A DNA stretch of 64,000 nucleotides from Saprospiraceae bacterium (GCA_016716335.1 JADJWN010000015.1:1-64000); one strand, 5' to 3'. Positions 33,016-45,985 are shown, numbered from the stretch's first letter. Numbers and translations: made by a program. The notes: a model not told the origin generated them from the letters alone.

Positions 33016-36000
33016 TTATCTGATAATGGTAAGCTTCCTTGAAACTTCTCCTCTGCTGCCGGACAGCCGTACCCAATAAACACCGGCGTTCATTTCATGT
33101 AAATGATTCCACTCCAGTATATTTATTCCGGAATTTGCAGTAAATGGAATACTCCGCACTTCTTTGCCCAGCATATCCACCACCTTGACCGCCATCTCTT
33201 CATTTACAGCGGATTCAAATTCGATATACAGATAATTGGCAGTCGGATTGGGATACATTCTGAATTTTATGTCAGCATCATTATCATTCGTGGATGAAGT
33301 ACCGGTAAGGTGCAACACCACAGGATTATCAGCCATACCCCAGATACCATTGACCTGAAATCCGGTCTTCTCCACCAGATCATATTCTGCATTCTCAGAG
33401 GCATCATACCATTTGAAACTGAGCAATTCACCTACCTGATTGGCATAGACAGTAATGAATACCATGTATTTATTCAGTGCGGGTATATAAATGGCATTCC
33501 CCATTCCTCTCAATTCCTGCCCGACAAATACACCTACCTCATCATTTGCATCCAGGAGATTAGCTGATTCATTACCCGGACTTACGATGGCAATTATGTT
33601 CATATTGTATTCATACTGCTGCGGATTCACCGACCATCTGGATGCATTCATCTGCACCGGAACCTTACGATCCAGATCCGTTCTGTTCAGGTCATCCTGA
33701 GTGAATACCTGTCTTTGTAAAGCATTGATATTTGGGTCATCCTGAATATTATTGCCCGGGTACTGCAGGGTACCATTATTGCTGAGCTTGATCAGGTATC
33801 CATTAGGTGGGCTTAAAAATCCCAGATTACCTACCCATCCTACACCGGCCACATATTGTGCAAAGTGCAGCTGACTCTTGATAATATCCCCGTTCAGTGG
33901 ACTCAGTGACGCCAATGCCTGAGTGACAGGCAATCCATATTGTGGCAGATATCCTATCCAGTTCCAACCGGCAAATAACGGTATAGGAGTAGAAGGGTCC
34001 ACAGGAGTACCCACAAATGAAATAGAGTCAAATGCCGAAGCATTGAGCTGATACATGGTCAGGTGTGACAAATTGCCCAGACTGCCCACCCAGCTGTTGA
34101 TACCTGACGAATATATGCTGAAAGCTGTCTGACCCTTGATGAGTCCTCCCTGGGGCTTGGTCATAGTGGCCAATGCGGCATTTACAGTAGGATTTGGCAG
34201 GTTAACGTTGTAAGAAATCCAGTTCCAGCCGGGATGTATCTGTACTTTGCGCAGTACGAGATTGTTGGTGTAAATTACTGCAGGAGTGATTGGGGAGCCT
34301 ATCAGATCATCTGCCACGAAGGTGAAAGTCTCCACAGTCTGCCCGTAAAGGAGACAAGCCGAAGCATCCCATATCTGGAAAGTGATGGTCTCACCGCTGA
34401 CCACATTGCTGTACACCGTGAGAAACACCAGATATTTATTCAGACTTCTGAAATATTGTACTTTTCCGATACCTCTGAGTTGCCCGTTTACGAATGCTCC
34501 TACCAGGTCAAGCCTGTCTGTAGAGAGTGTACCTTCTATGTTGGGCTGCAAAGTAAGATTCATAGAATAGCTATATGCGGTGGGATCCAGTTCCCATTCC
34601 GGTGCCTTGCAAGCTACTCTGAGGTCCACTTTGAGTGGTTCATTGCCATCCACAGTGGTCATATTGATGGTGGTATTGTAAAAACCATTTACCAGATTGG
34701 ATGGAAATATAAAGCGAACCTGCATGATGCCTCCGGGATCCAGTCCACCCTCTAAAGGAAAGATTTCCATCCAGTCCGGATAATCATCTATTCTGAAAGT
34801 AGTCCTTTGTCCGCTTTGATTGCGGATTTCTCTGGTGACCATAAGTTGATTGCCTTCATACACCACTTCATCTATGTCCCCTCCATGCCAGTAGAGGTTA
34901 CTCCGGTTTACATAAAACTCCCACAATACCTGATCAGCAGGATTGCCATACAGATCTTTGATATCTGTTGCTACAGCCCGCAGTATATGGTTTTCAATAA
35001 ACTGATTCGGAATGTTGGGTACAATGACAATTTTTTCATCCTTGCAGGAAATCAATGCATCTATCAAAATACCTCCGGCTGTCATATCGAGCAGGGCAAA
35101 TTATTGAGATTGAAATTGGAGCCTATACCATCTGCCTGGAATACCTCAGTACAATTAATTCTCTTGGAGAAGGTCACTGATATTTCATCGCCCGGCGAAA
35201 GTACTCCGTCTGCAGGCTGTGGCTGTCCGAAAAGTTTGGGCGGTTTGGTCTCTTTTCTACCTTTGATTACCTGCGAAATACCCGGAGGCAGTCCCACATC
35301 AAAACATTGGGTAATGGCCCTGATTTCGTAGGGTCCATCAGCTAATTCGGACATATCCCATTGTACAATTTTAAACACCGGACTATTGGCAAACTCGGAC
35401 TTGGGCAGTTCTGCTATATTGATCCAGGCTCCATCCCCGCCCGTACGTCTGTATTGAACTCTCACCAATTCAAGATCCGGGTCATTGTAAAGATAATTAT
35501 TCAAAGTGATGAACAATACCTCATTGTCAGCCGGAGTAATGACCCAGTCCTGCATGGGAAATCCGATATCAATAGGGCTGCATGGCTCCAGAAACTGCAC
35601 ATTGATTCTGTATTCTTTATAGAATTTGTTCAGATCCGCTTTTTTATACGGTCCCTGGAATGGGACGTTCGGACTGGAATAGGCACCTGAAAGGTCATAT
35701 CCGTAAGCTAAGGCATGCTCCAGCTGACAGGTAGAGGCTGCAAAAATACCCACATTGGTGTAGGTATATTCCACGGGACCTCTCGATACCGCCATCAGAT
35801 AATTCTTGGTCTGGAACGGTCCTAACTGAACATTTACATTACCACCGAATTCTGCTCCATCCAACTGTATATAGGCTGCATCCGGATTACCCCCGGTACT
35901 TTACCCATGTGTGACACCAATTGGTCTGCCAGAGGTTTGGCCGAGATTGCTCAATCTCAATCTAAATGGCGCCGCATCTTTTTCAGGTACATTGACAGCT

Positions 36001-39000
36001 GTGAGTCTGTCTATCGAAAAACCTACTTCCTCCCTGTTTAGGGTGCCGGGCTCCCAGGGACACATACTCTCTCCTGCTCTTAGCTTAAACACCGGAGTAC
36101 CAAAAACAGGATCATCAAGTACATCCACAGTGAAATTATCTCCGAGGTCATCATCTCCCAAAGTATACTTTACTGATCGATTGGATTCATTATTTGATCC
36201 ACTGGTATTATTGAATGTGCTTTCAAGCTTGTGTCCTATTTTTACTTTAGTACCAATACCCATTACTTCAAAACCTAAAGTATTATTATACTCAGCGCTC
36301 CATATCAAATCATACGAAAATTCATAAGAATTGCTGGAACTTGAAGCAACAGTTTCTGAATAATTGGTTAAGGCATCAAAACTGATGTTCTTTTTGAAAG
36401 TAGCATCTTTCTTCAGATTTTTATTGTATTGTAAAATCCTTCGCCAGGCATCTGCTGATACCGTATCACCAATAAATTCGTTGGAAGGTATGACATCATT
36501 TTTGATCTGATAATCACTGTAAATATAAGTGGTACCAAAACTCTTCGGATTGACCCTGACACTTTGGGTAATGGGAAAACTGCAGTTATCAGGATTGTAA
36601 GAAAGTATATCTGTCGCACTGAATTCAAAATTAACCGCAGCGCCAACAAATAAATCAGCTTCTTCGCCTATTACTACTCCATCAGAAGAAGTAGCATATT
36701 CCTTTTCATTAGTCATACAAACTTCAAGTGCTGTCTTTTCCCCGATTTTTGATTGAAACGATCCTGAAATGACTTCATCAGAAGTAACTTCCGATTTAGT
36801 AATCACACCCCCAAAAGGCGAACCCGAGTAGGTGGTAATTATAGGTCCAAGACTAAAAGATGTTTCAATCCCGGTTGTATTATCAATTATAAATCCATCA
36901 GACCATGTCTGACAATGTTTGGTGCCTTTGGTGAGTACAGAGTTGGATTTATCGCCGGGAGGATCCCTCAGTATAATCATAGGCATTGCAGGGGATGAAG
37001 TGGTAAAAGTGGATTCCCTTGACCGTTCACCCAATACAACCACAGTCTCTACTGAAGTGGCAGAAGAACCATTGACATGAGCAGTCACCTGCAGAAGTTT
37101 CTGGTGTGGCGGACCCAGATTGGGTATTCCTGCAAAAAATCTGTATTTGTAAATTGTAGTATCTTCCACCATTACATTGGTGGCAGATTGGTCTGCAATA
37201 TCATTTTCAATAGTCAGGTTAAAACTGTCGAGATAACAGAGACCACCGTCATAAGACTCAAAAACCCTGATATCCGTAAAATACTCTCTATAATTATTTT
37301 TGGGGGATGACTGATCCAGCAACTTCACTCCTGAACCGACACAGCCGTTCTCTTCAAAAGGTTTGATATATACCTGAGGCGGGGCTATATAAATAAAGTC
37401 CACAGTATCCCTTTCCTTTTTTCTCAGGTCTCTTTCAGAGCCTCCCTGATTGTTGAAATACTGGTAGATTGTATTATTGGAATGATAAGTGACTGCCACA
37501 GCCACGGGTATGGGCGGTATGCCGGTGATAGCATAGTTTCCGGCTGCGCTGGCTATGGTGTCGTATTTTACAAAACAGGCGTTCAGGGCTTCAACTTTTA
37601 CCACTGCAAATCCTCCGTCAGGTATGACCGATTTTCTGCACAATCCTCCGGCCATCTGTCCACTCATCTCCCTTTTGACAGTGTTCTGAAACAATACCCC
37701 GGCTATGGGTCTGTTGAGTCTTCTCACCTCATAAAATGCCGGAGAAAATTTATGATCTCCGAATCTCGGAGAAAGCTTGACTGTTACACCCGGCTCAAAA
37801 TCGGCCACAAACCTGCCGTCTGAATTGGTGAATATGGGAGGAAAAGCAGGCTGACCATTGACCAGAATCTCCACGCTGTCCTGATAGCAGAAAGTATTGG
37901 AAAAGCGCACCACGCCGCTCACTGTAAGGGTGGACTCATCCACAAAGTCTATGCCTGTTGCCGCAGTATTGCTGGAGTTGATGTTCACCAGTCTTTGAGA
38001 TGGTCTGAAACTATGCGGAGATTCTTTTTGTCTGTAAGTAATAATAGAGAAAAAAGCATTGGAAATCTGGCCGAAACCAGTCATGGCAGCTCCAGTGTCC
38101 TCCACTTCATTTCCCGTAGCTTCATCTAAAGAAAAGAAGGATAGAAGGTCAGGATGCCCTGTATTGGTACCTCCGCTACCAAAAGTGGAAGCATTAAGTT
38201 GTACATCTGCCTGACTCAGTGCGGCTTTATAAAATGCCACCTCATCAATCAATCCGGTGTAGAAATCTGTGGGTGTAGCATTTCTGGCACCCAGCATCCA
38301 TGGACTACCTGTCCAGTTGCCGGTAATGCCCGTATAATTTAAAGTGTTTTCCAGATTGCCGTTTCGGTAAAATTTTACCACGTTATTTACCCCATCCAAT
38401 GTGAGGGACAGATGCTGGTAGCTTTTTAAGGCAGGACCGAGATCCTGTGTCTGACCGTTGATGGTCAGTTTTAATTGGCCGGATTGTATCCAAAGCTCAA
38501 AATTACCGATGCCGTTATTGAGTATGGTTTGCCGGTTTTGAATGTCAAAAGGTTGCAATACGACTTCTACGGTAGCACTGTCCGGCAGATCAAAATCCGT
38601 GAGCATTACATGAGACTGATACGCAGAGTTGAACTCCAATGCATAATTGGAATAAAAAACTTTGGAAGGAGTAGCTGTAAAGGTCTGCACCTGACTGTAG
38701 TTGACCCCTTCTATGGCATAAAATCCGCCCACATCGGTCATGCCTGCATTCTGGATATTGGGAGTGTCATCAGAAAACTGCGGCCCGTTCATAAAAGCAT
38801 GCATCTTATTGCTGCTGATATCAAATACACGGGTGCCCAGTCCTTCATCAAATTTCCAGTACCCCATGAGTCCGGGTGTGCTTTTGGATACGGTGATATC
38901 TTTGGTAAGAAATATATCCGAGCCTGTAAGTGGCCTGTTGTACAATCGCACATCATCTATCCTGCCATGGAAAAATCCGGTCTGATTTCTTCTGCTGCCT

Positions 39001-39995
39001 ATGGTAAACAATGCCGCTTCATTGGAAATGGATGACTGGCCTGAAGATACAAACGCTCCGTCAACATAAAGCAGCAGTGATCCTCCGGCATAGACTGCCG
39101 CTACGTGATGCCACCCGTCCGGATTGGTACTGAATTCATGACTTAGTGTCGTGCTGCCTGCGCCGGTACCGACCCCTGCTACTACTCCTTTACCGCTGCC
39201 TGAAGGCGTGGTGTGCAACCAGAAATTTTTATTAAGGTCACTGCCCAGATCCACGATACCATCGGAGTTATATCCGGCAGCAATTTTCACCCAGGCAGAT
39301 ACTGTCCACATATTGGTGGGTACCACCTGCTTATGAGTAACACAGAGATAGTCGTTGATACCATCAAAAAGCAGAGAATTTCCTTTGCTTGGGGATAACG
39401 TAACAATGGCCCCGGCCACCGGATTTCGGCTGAATGTTTCTACCCGACCGGTGACTACACCATTAGGATTGACAAAACCGATAGCCTTACCTTGTGTACC
39501 ATTGCCAAACTGATTACGGCCATATACTCCATATTCATAAAACTCTCCCGGCTGGACATTGAAATCAATAAACTGCTTAATCCCTCTGTCCACCTGTGCC
39601 AGAAAAGCACCATCTCTTGTGATGACATAGCCTCCTGCAGCTTCAGAACTCAAAGGATCGAGATTCCAGCTGATTAATACTCTGTCCGGAAAATCCCCCT
39701 GACTGGACTGGATCTGCGGTGCCTGGGGTGGCAATAAAAATCGTGCCCAGAATCCGGATTGTGCTGTAAAATCTTTGGCGATACCATTTCCTACCACTGT
39801 CTGAGCTACTGTAAGGCTTGATCTGTTTCGAAAGGAGAACGAATTGGTGACGCTGCCGTAGTTAAAGTCAACTTCTCCCTGAGTCACAGCCAGCTTGGCC
39901 CTTGGGTCACAATCCGTTTCCTGCTGACCTGATATGTCTTGAAAATACAAAACACATAATATAAATGCGAAGCAGTATTTCATTTTTAGTTCCAT
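33016..39995 (-). CDS. Giant T9SS-secreted LamG/fibronectin-like protein (in-frame stop and frameshift)
   Basis: About 2327 residues. A signal peptide (MKYCFAFILCVLYFQ..) is followed by a fibronectin-III-like region (about 90-170), a LamG domain (about 205-370; WTVSAWVKI, GWHHVAAVY, GRIDDVRLYNRPL), a second LamG-like domain (about 455-600) and a carboxypeptidase-regulatory-like segment (about 700-760). Later come GWNWISYN/GWNWIGYL repeats and a T9SS tail (MYPNPTANYLYIEFES.. to VSRKLTIIR). The gene is interrupted by an in-frame TAA at 35901-35903 and by a one-base loss near 35100 (NNFALLDMTAGG in the restored frame). These leave open parts 35901-39995, 35082-35864 and 33016-35085. A surface adhesin or carbohydrate-binding role is inference. 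Confidence 0.82.
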
Positions 39996-40023
39996 TTTAT
40001 TGTAAATTAAAATTTGAACAGGT

Positions 40024-40900
40024 TTAATTAATCCTTACATAAATCCAGAAATTCATGTTTTTGGGTCGGGTTTCGTTACCTCCTGAAGCAGATATTGATA
40101 TAGATGTGAAAACATGATCAGATTGATTTGGGTAAATGTCTAAAATTGTAGGATGTATGCCCCAGGCACTGCCACTTGAAGGCTGATCACCATCTATATC
40201 CCGAAATTTGTCAGTGAATGTATGTGGCTGTGACCAGGATCATTAATGGAATGATTATGAGACTGAATCTTGCATTCTGAATAGTCAAAACCGGTGAATT
40301 CGTATTTCTTTCGGGGTCATAATCAGGGCTTCCGGCAAACTCCTGATTCCTAAGGAAAAGACCGCCTGCATCAGGAAGATTATTTATATTCAATATGGCA
40401 GAGAGTTTGCTGCTGGCTATTGATCTCCCATCTATAGGCGCCCAACATGGGCCATTGACAGCAGCAAACTGTGTGGGATTCAGAATCGAGTATTTGATGT
40501 CCCCTACCGCACCTGAACAAACCGTTTCAAGCACTGCCAAAGCATATGGTGCGTAGGTCAGCTCTGTTCTGGGAGAAAGTTCATAGGATCCCACTTTTAC
40601 ACCTAAATATATAGTGCTGCTGAAGTTTGAAGAGTTTAAAGGCACAGTACTTCCTAAAAAATGGCTGTAAATACCTCCGGCTACGTCAACAGGTACTTCT
40701 TCACTCCACACAGCAGTACCTCCGACAGCCTGTTTGTAAAGCCGGAAGGTAACTGTGTAAGTTCCGTCCGCCATAAGTGTTCCATTCTGGTCTTTCAGAA
40801 TACCCTGAATACTTATACGTGGTGATGCTTGTCCATAAAGATCAAAACTGAAGCTTAGGGCAAACACAACAATTGCTGATATCCATATAAATTTAGACAT
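40024..40900 (-). CDS. Secreted tail-collar-like protein C (two frameshifts)
   Basis: Third of three tandem paralogs. Signal peptide from ATG 40900 (MSKFIWISAIVV..). The N-terminal region is PRISIQGILKDQNG..TYTVTFRLYKQAVGG, then ELSPRTELTYAPYA and a collar-like part. The frame is lost near 40275 and again near 40215. Repairing both gives QSHNHSINDPGHSH, then FTDKFRDIDG and the family ending NETRPKNMNFWIYVRIN with stop at 40024-40026. It is 28 bp upstream of the LamG gene. Confidence 0.78.
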
Positions 40901-40934
40901 GATTGTTAAATTAGTTTTGATAGAAATCCTGATT

Positions 40935-41807
40935 TTAATTAATTCGTATATATACCCATGCATTCATATTGACGGGTCTGGTTTCAGAGCCTCCGGCGGA
41001 ATTTATAGTTATACCGGTAAATGTCAGACTGGTAACATTCTGCTCGGATACCAGATTATTACTCCCCAATTTTACCCCACTGAAAGCAGAATGATTGGCA
41101 CCTGAATGATTTCGGTATCTGTCATTGAAGGAATGTCCATGCCCCGGGTCATTTAAGGCATGACTGTGAGCCTGCATAGATTGATCCTGAAAAACGGCTA
41201 TAGGGGAGCCAGATGTCCTGTCCGGATCCCTATCAGCAGCACCGGGGAATTCCTGTGCCCTCAAAAACAATCCTCCTGCATTGGGCACATGAGTAATATT
41301 CATCAGATTTGCCAATGATGAACCAACGATACTTCTGCCATCCATCGGAATCCAGCATGCTCCATTTTCCAAAGCAAATTGTGCAGGATTCAGCATCGAA
41401 TGTTTAATATCACCAACAGCACCTGAGCATTGAGAATCAAACACTGCAAAAGCATAAGGTGCATAACTCAGCTCTGTTCGCGGAGATAATTCAATATTGC
41501 CCACCACGACTCCCAAAAAAAGTGTCGAATTAAAATTGGAAGTATTTAATGGAACCACACTTCCCAGATAATGGCTGTAAATACCTTCGGATACTTCTAC
41601 AGGTGCTGTCTCAGACCACAGTGCAGTACCGCCTTCAGCCTGATGATACAATTTGAAGGTAATGGAATAAGTACTGTCTTTTGCTGCAGCTCCATTGGCA
41701 TCTTTTAGTGTTCCCTGAATACTGACACGGGGAGATACCTGTGCATTTAACGAAGAGCCATTAATAACAATACTCAGCATTAAGATCATTAAAAATTTAT
41801 TTTTCAT
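40935..41807 (-). CDS. Secreted tail-collar-like protein B
   Basis: About 290 residues, starting at ATG 41807 (MKNKFLMILMLSIV..) with a signal peptide ending at LNAQ. Domain plan as in its two neighbours: beta-rich N-terminal domain (PRVSIQGTLKDANGAA, ELSPRTELSYAPYAFAV), a middle part with DGRSI and GGLFLRAQEF, then HSHALNDPGHGHSFND with paired HxH motifs, and SETRPVNMNAWVYIRIN. The end resembles the phage tail-collar/microcystin-dependent protein ending (ETRPxNxxxxYxI). No phage genes are nearby. It lies 38 bp after gene A and 34 bp before gene C. Confidence 0.8.
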   Translation of the reverse strand: MKNKFLMILMLSIVINGSSLNAQVSPRVSIQGTLKDANGAAAKDSTYSITFKLYHQAEGGTALWSETAPVEVSEGIYSHYLGSVVPLNTSNFNSTLFLGVVVGNIELSPRTELSYAPYAFAVFDSQCSGAVGDIKHSMLNPAQFALENGACWIPMDGRSIVGSSLANLMNITHVPNAGGLFLRAQEFPGAADRDPDRTSGSPIAVFQDQSMQAHSHALNDPGHGHSFNDRYRNHSGANHSAFSGVKLGSNNLVSEQNVTSLTFTGITINSAGGSETRPVNMNAWVYIRIN

Positions 41808-41845
41808 TTGATATAGCTGTTTTAATTTGAAAATATTCATCTTGA

Positions 41846-42727
41846 CTAATTGATGCGGATATACATCCACACATTGAGGTTTTTAGGTCTGGTCTCTGCA
41901 CCTCCGAAGTTATTTACGCTTATCCCGGTAGTGGAAGGATTTATTATTCGGTTTTCAGTTAAGTATTGATTGGGGCTGAAAATCAGTTTTGAACCCCCAG
42001 CAATATTGAAATTATTACCGGACAAAAGCCTGACTTTATCATTGATGGGATGACTATGACCCGGATCATTCAGCCCATGATTGTGAGATTGGTAGGATTG
42101 ATCCTGAAAAGTAGCAATTGCAGATGATGATGATCTGTCCGGATCCCGATTGGCCCCGCCTGAAAACTCCTGAGATCTGATAAACAAGCCACTGATATCC
42201 GGTACATTGGTTTGTCCTGTAATATTGCTCAGTCTGGAATCTGTCATATCGCCGCCATTCAATGGTACCCAGCAGTCACCATTTACCTGAGCAAATAAGG
42301 TGGGGTTTAGTATTGAATACTTTACATCACCCACGGCACCGGAGCAAATTACATCCACAGCGGCAACTGCATAGGGAGCATAAGACAATTCCGTTCGCGG
42401 GCTCATTTCAAAATCACCCACCTGCGTGCCTAAAAAAACTTTGTATTTAAAATTTACACCGGATAATGGTACCATACTGCCTAACAAGTGCGAATACATT
42501 CCACCTCTCACGGTGACAGATGCCTGCTCTGTCCAAACAGGAGTACCCCCGCTCTCCTCATTATACAATCTGAAGGTAATATTGTAGGTTCCATCCTTCA
42601 CAGCCGCCCCATTGGCATCCTTAAGATTACTGCTTATTCTGACCCGGGGAGACACCTGTGCTGAAATGGAAAGGGTAAAAAGAATAACTGTAAAAAAAAT
42701 ACAAAACAAATACCTTTTAGCTTTCAT
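41846..42727 (-). CDS. Secreted tail-collar-like protein A
   Basis: About 293 residues. I prefer ATG 42727 (MKAKRYLFCIFFTVILF..) because it begins the signal peptide; a start at 42769 would add a 14-residue leader. It has PRVRISSNLKDANG, MSPRTELSYAPYAVA, then QSHNHGLNDPGHSHPIND (about residues 213-230) and AETRPKNLNVWMYIRIN at the end. HxH pairs in phage tail fibres (for example T4 gp37) bind iron along the trimer axis; the same use here is inference. It is the first gene after a promoter carrying the palindrome at 42865-42880. Confidence 0.8.
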   Translation of the reverse strand: MKAKRYLFCIFFTVILFTLSISAQVSPRVRISSNLKDANGAAVKDGTYNITFRLYNEESGGTPVWTEQASVTVRGGMYSHLLGSMVPLSGVNFKYKVFLGTQVGDFEMSPRTELSYAPYAVAAVDVICSGAVGDVKYSILNPTLFAQVNGDCWVPLNGGDMTDSRLSNITGQTNVPDISGLFIRSQEFSGGANRDPDRSSSSAIATFQDQSYQSHNHGLNDPGHSHPINDKVRLLSGNNFNIAGGSKLIFSPNQYLTENRIINPSTTGISVNNFGGAETRPKNLNVWMYIRIN

Positions 42728-42833
42728 ACTGCGGCTGTAAAATCTTTTAGTTGGACAATAATGATTCATTTCAAATATGGATTTTTGTAAAAAACTTTTC
42801 TGTTTTTTATCGGATTATAAAAATGATTTTTGG

Positions 42834-42880
42834 CAAAAGTAGTCTTAACTAAAATCCTTGTCAATCACATTTTGATGTGA
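42834..42880 (-). promoter_or_regulatory. Promoter and palindromic operator of the collar/LamG operon
   Basis: On the minus strand, TCACATCAAAATGTGA (42880-42865) is a perfect 6-4-6 inverted repeat. It is followed directly by TTG (42864-42862, -33-like), a 20-nt spacer and TACTTTTG (42841-42834, TAnnTTTG). The same 16-mer with the same 20-nt geometry lies before the LuxR-type regulator gene. Operator function is inference from the match. Confidence 0.7.
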
Positions 42881-42899
42881 TGCCGGGAGCATGATGGAG

Positions 42900-45800
42900 T
42901 TATAATTTTTTCATGGTAAGCCTTACCAGATAGCCGTCTTCATGTTGAGTTCAGGTGTAGCGCCGATTTTATCGGCTCTCATTTTCATGTTGAGAATGCC
43001 CATTCCTGTGGTGGACGGATGGAGGGATTGACTGCCGTTATCCTTTATGATCATCACAAAATCCTGATTGAGATTGCCCACATATACATACACATGATCC
43101 GCATTGCTGTGCCTTACTACATTGGTCACAGCTTCTTTGAAAATAAGGAATAAATGTTGTCTGATATTGACCGGCAAATCTTTGTTGAGCGGCAGTTCGC
43201 CGGTTTCAAACTCAAAGCGTATATCTTTGGGATATAGCAATTCTTCCAGTATCTCCCGCATGCGATCCAGTAGATTCTGCACCGTATCCCTTCTGCTGTC
43301 GATAGACCACACCAGATCACGCATTTTGGACAATACTTCCCTACTTTGACCGGCAATTTTTTCCAGCTTCGGTTTTTCGGATTTGCCGCTGCTTTCTGCA
43401 AGCAGTTCTCCCTGCATCGCCAGGCCAGACAACATAGACCCTACTTCATCATGCAGGTCACTGGCGATGCGGACTCTCATCCGCTCCATTTCCAGTTTTT
43501 TATTGAGGTTGTAGCGATAAATAGCATAAATTATACCACCTGCAAAAAACATTACCAGCAATCTGAACCACCAGGTCTCATAAAATATCGGGTTTACCTT
43601 TATTCTTACAGATATTTCTCCCTGACTTTTTATTCCTTTGCCATCCACTCCTCTGATATGCAATCTATACTGGCCTGGAGCCAGACTATGATATCTGATA
43701 TAAGCCTGATTGCCGTGATATTGCCAGTCTTCATTCAACCCATCCAGTTTTACATAGTAATTATTTTTATTATAATTAATGTAATCCGGCAATGTCCAGT
43801 TGAACTGAAACCAGCTGTCAAAAGGTGAAATTTGATAGAGTTGCTGATCATCATTGTCATGGATAAATGTCCTTTCCTGCTGTCTTGACCTACGGTTGTA
43901 TTTTGAAAAAGAGGTAAACGAAAGCCGGTTGGCAACTCCGCCATTTACTGCAAAATCCGGATTGATTTTATTAAGTCCATTCAGTCCTCCAAACCAAAGA
44001 TTGCCCTTGCTGTCCTTGAATGCCGATGTGTAATTAAATTCATTATTACTGATGCCGTCAAGTGTCAGAAAGGTCTGAAAAACGTCGCTTTCCGTCTGAT
44101 AACGCACCAATCCGTCATACGTCGAAAACCACATATTTCCATAATCATCTTCCAGAATGCCCGGCACATTTTCATTGGGCAGGCCATCCTCTTTACCAAT
44201 AAATTCAAAAGCTGATTTCTTGTAATCAATGGTAAATCTTCCGGAATTTACTCCCTTTGTGACCTGTAATTTTACGAAAACCACACCACCTCCCAAAGTT
44301 CCCAGCCACATGTTATGATTTCTGTCCCGTCTGATAGTCAGAACCGTATTATTGGGGAGTGCCGGATTACTTTCTGTATGAAAATAATCAAGGAGCTTTC
44401 CTTCCCTGCTCACTATATACAGCCCGGCGGAAGTACCTATCCAGATATTGCCGGATCTGTCGTCTGCAAAGCAGATATTTTTGATTTCCTCACTGTTTGG
44501 CAAATTTCTGAATGAGGCCAAAACTTTTTTGTTTACAGGATCGTATAAAGTGGTCTTGGACAATGTATGTCCTAAAATCAGGATGCTGTCACTCAGCATG
44601 GAAAGCGGATTTCTTTCCAGCTTTTCGGTGATTTCATCGCATGCCCACTCCACATTTACCTGATTTTTGGACACGTCCACACTCATCAGGTCATTGATCA
44701 GAAAATAGGCTTTATCCAGTTTTTTATGATAGCAAAAACTATTACCCCCATCTATTTTACCATATTTTTTCAGATAAGGATAATATTGCGGTTCCAAACC
44801 GGTGGTTTCTTTACCGTCCTTGATTCTGTGCAATCCTGGTGTATAATTTTCGCAAAAGGTGTAAATATCACCGTTTCCGGCTTCAAAAATGCCTCTCATC
44901 TCGTTACCCCATTCCTGATCCGGCACCACCAGAAATCTATCTATCCACTGCGGGCCAACAGGCAGTTTTATCAGGCCGTTATTGGTTGCAATCCACAGGA
45001 CTTTGTCATTGTCTTCATACAACTGATTAATCTGGGTATAGTTGAATCTTTTAGCTATATGGCCGGTTTCATCATCAAGTATGCTTTCACCTTCTTTTTG
45101 TCTGAGTCTCAATAATTTTTTCCTGCTGGCAAACCACACATTTCCCTGTGAATCTTCCAGAGCATAATACACAGGACTGTCGAGATTTGCGGCAATAACT
45201 GTGTGGGAATTATTCACAGGGTCATACATCCACAATTCATTTACACTCTTGGGAAAAAAGAATATTCTGTCTTTTGAATCAATAAAAACCGGCACTACAA
45301 AGAGCTTCAGCCCGTACCAGATGATAGAATCAGGTTTTATGATTTTCTCCAGACCAACCTTTGGATTATAAATCTTTATGCCTTCCAATGGGGTGCTCCA
45401 CCAGATTTTTTTTTCAGAATCCACAGCAGCGTGTGTGACATTATATTTTGATTTTTCAGTTTGTCCTATTTTCTGAAAATTGCCGTTTCTGTATTGAATC
45501 AAAAGAATTTTGTCCGAGGATCTGATGTGAATGAAGACTTCATTTTCACCGGTTTTATTGATCCCTGAAACTTTGCCTGAAAATGCCTCAGGCAGTTTAA
45601 ATTCACTCCAGTGATAAGTACATAAATCCCAACTATAAATTTTTTCATCTGCCAGCACCCACAGGGTTTGACTGTTGAGCATTACTATCCCGGACTTGGC
45701 TATATCGGTACCGGGAAAGTAGATATCAGATGATTTTTGATTGTGTATTCTCAAAAATTCGATACCGTCAAATCGTTCCAGTCCCTGATTGGTGCCGATC

Positions 45801-45985
45801 CAGATAAGATTGCGGTTATCCATGCACACAGATGTTACAAATCTGTTTCTCAACCCATCCTCTGTGGTGATGTAGCTTGGTCTGGGTAAATTCTGACCAC
45901 AAACAACACTGATACACATAAAATGCAGCATGACACCAGCCACTAATTTTATTAATTCAGTAAAAATCCTGAAATCCGGCGCCAC
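42900..45985 (-). CDS. Reg_prop/Y_Y_Y sensor histidine kinase (frameshift near 42940)
   Basis: About 1028 residues. Signal-like segment (residues 5-30), a beta-propeller of Reg_prop repeats (LIWIGTNQGL, NVWFASRKKL, VLWIATNNGL, NIWIGTSAGL, NMWLGTLGGG, NMWFSTYDGL, NLWFGGLNGL; about 35-690), a Y_Y_Y-like domain (about 730-800) and a transmembrane helix (WWFRLLVMFFAGGIIYAIY). A HisKA_3 box ASDLHDEVGS (His845) and a HATPase_c domain follow. A one-base loss near 42940 ends the reading at 42923; the restored frame gives EDGYLVRLTMKKL with stop at 42900-42902. The start is GTG 45985. It is divergent from the LuxR-type regulator, its likely partner. Confidence 0.9.

Noticed and set aside
39996..42900. 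Prophage remnant because of tail-collar-like proteins
   Set aside because: All three have signal peptides, and no capsid, terminase, integrase or lysis genes are nearby.
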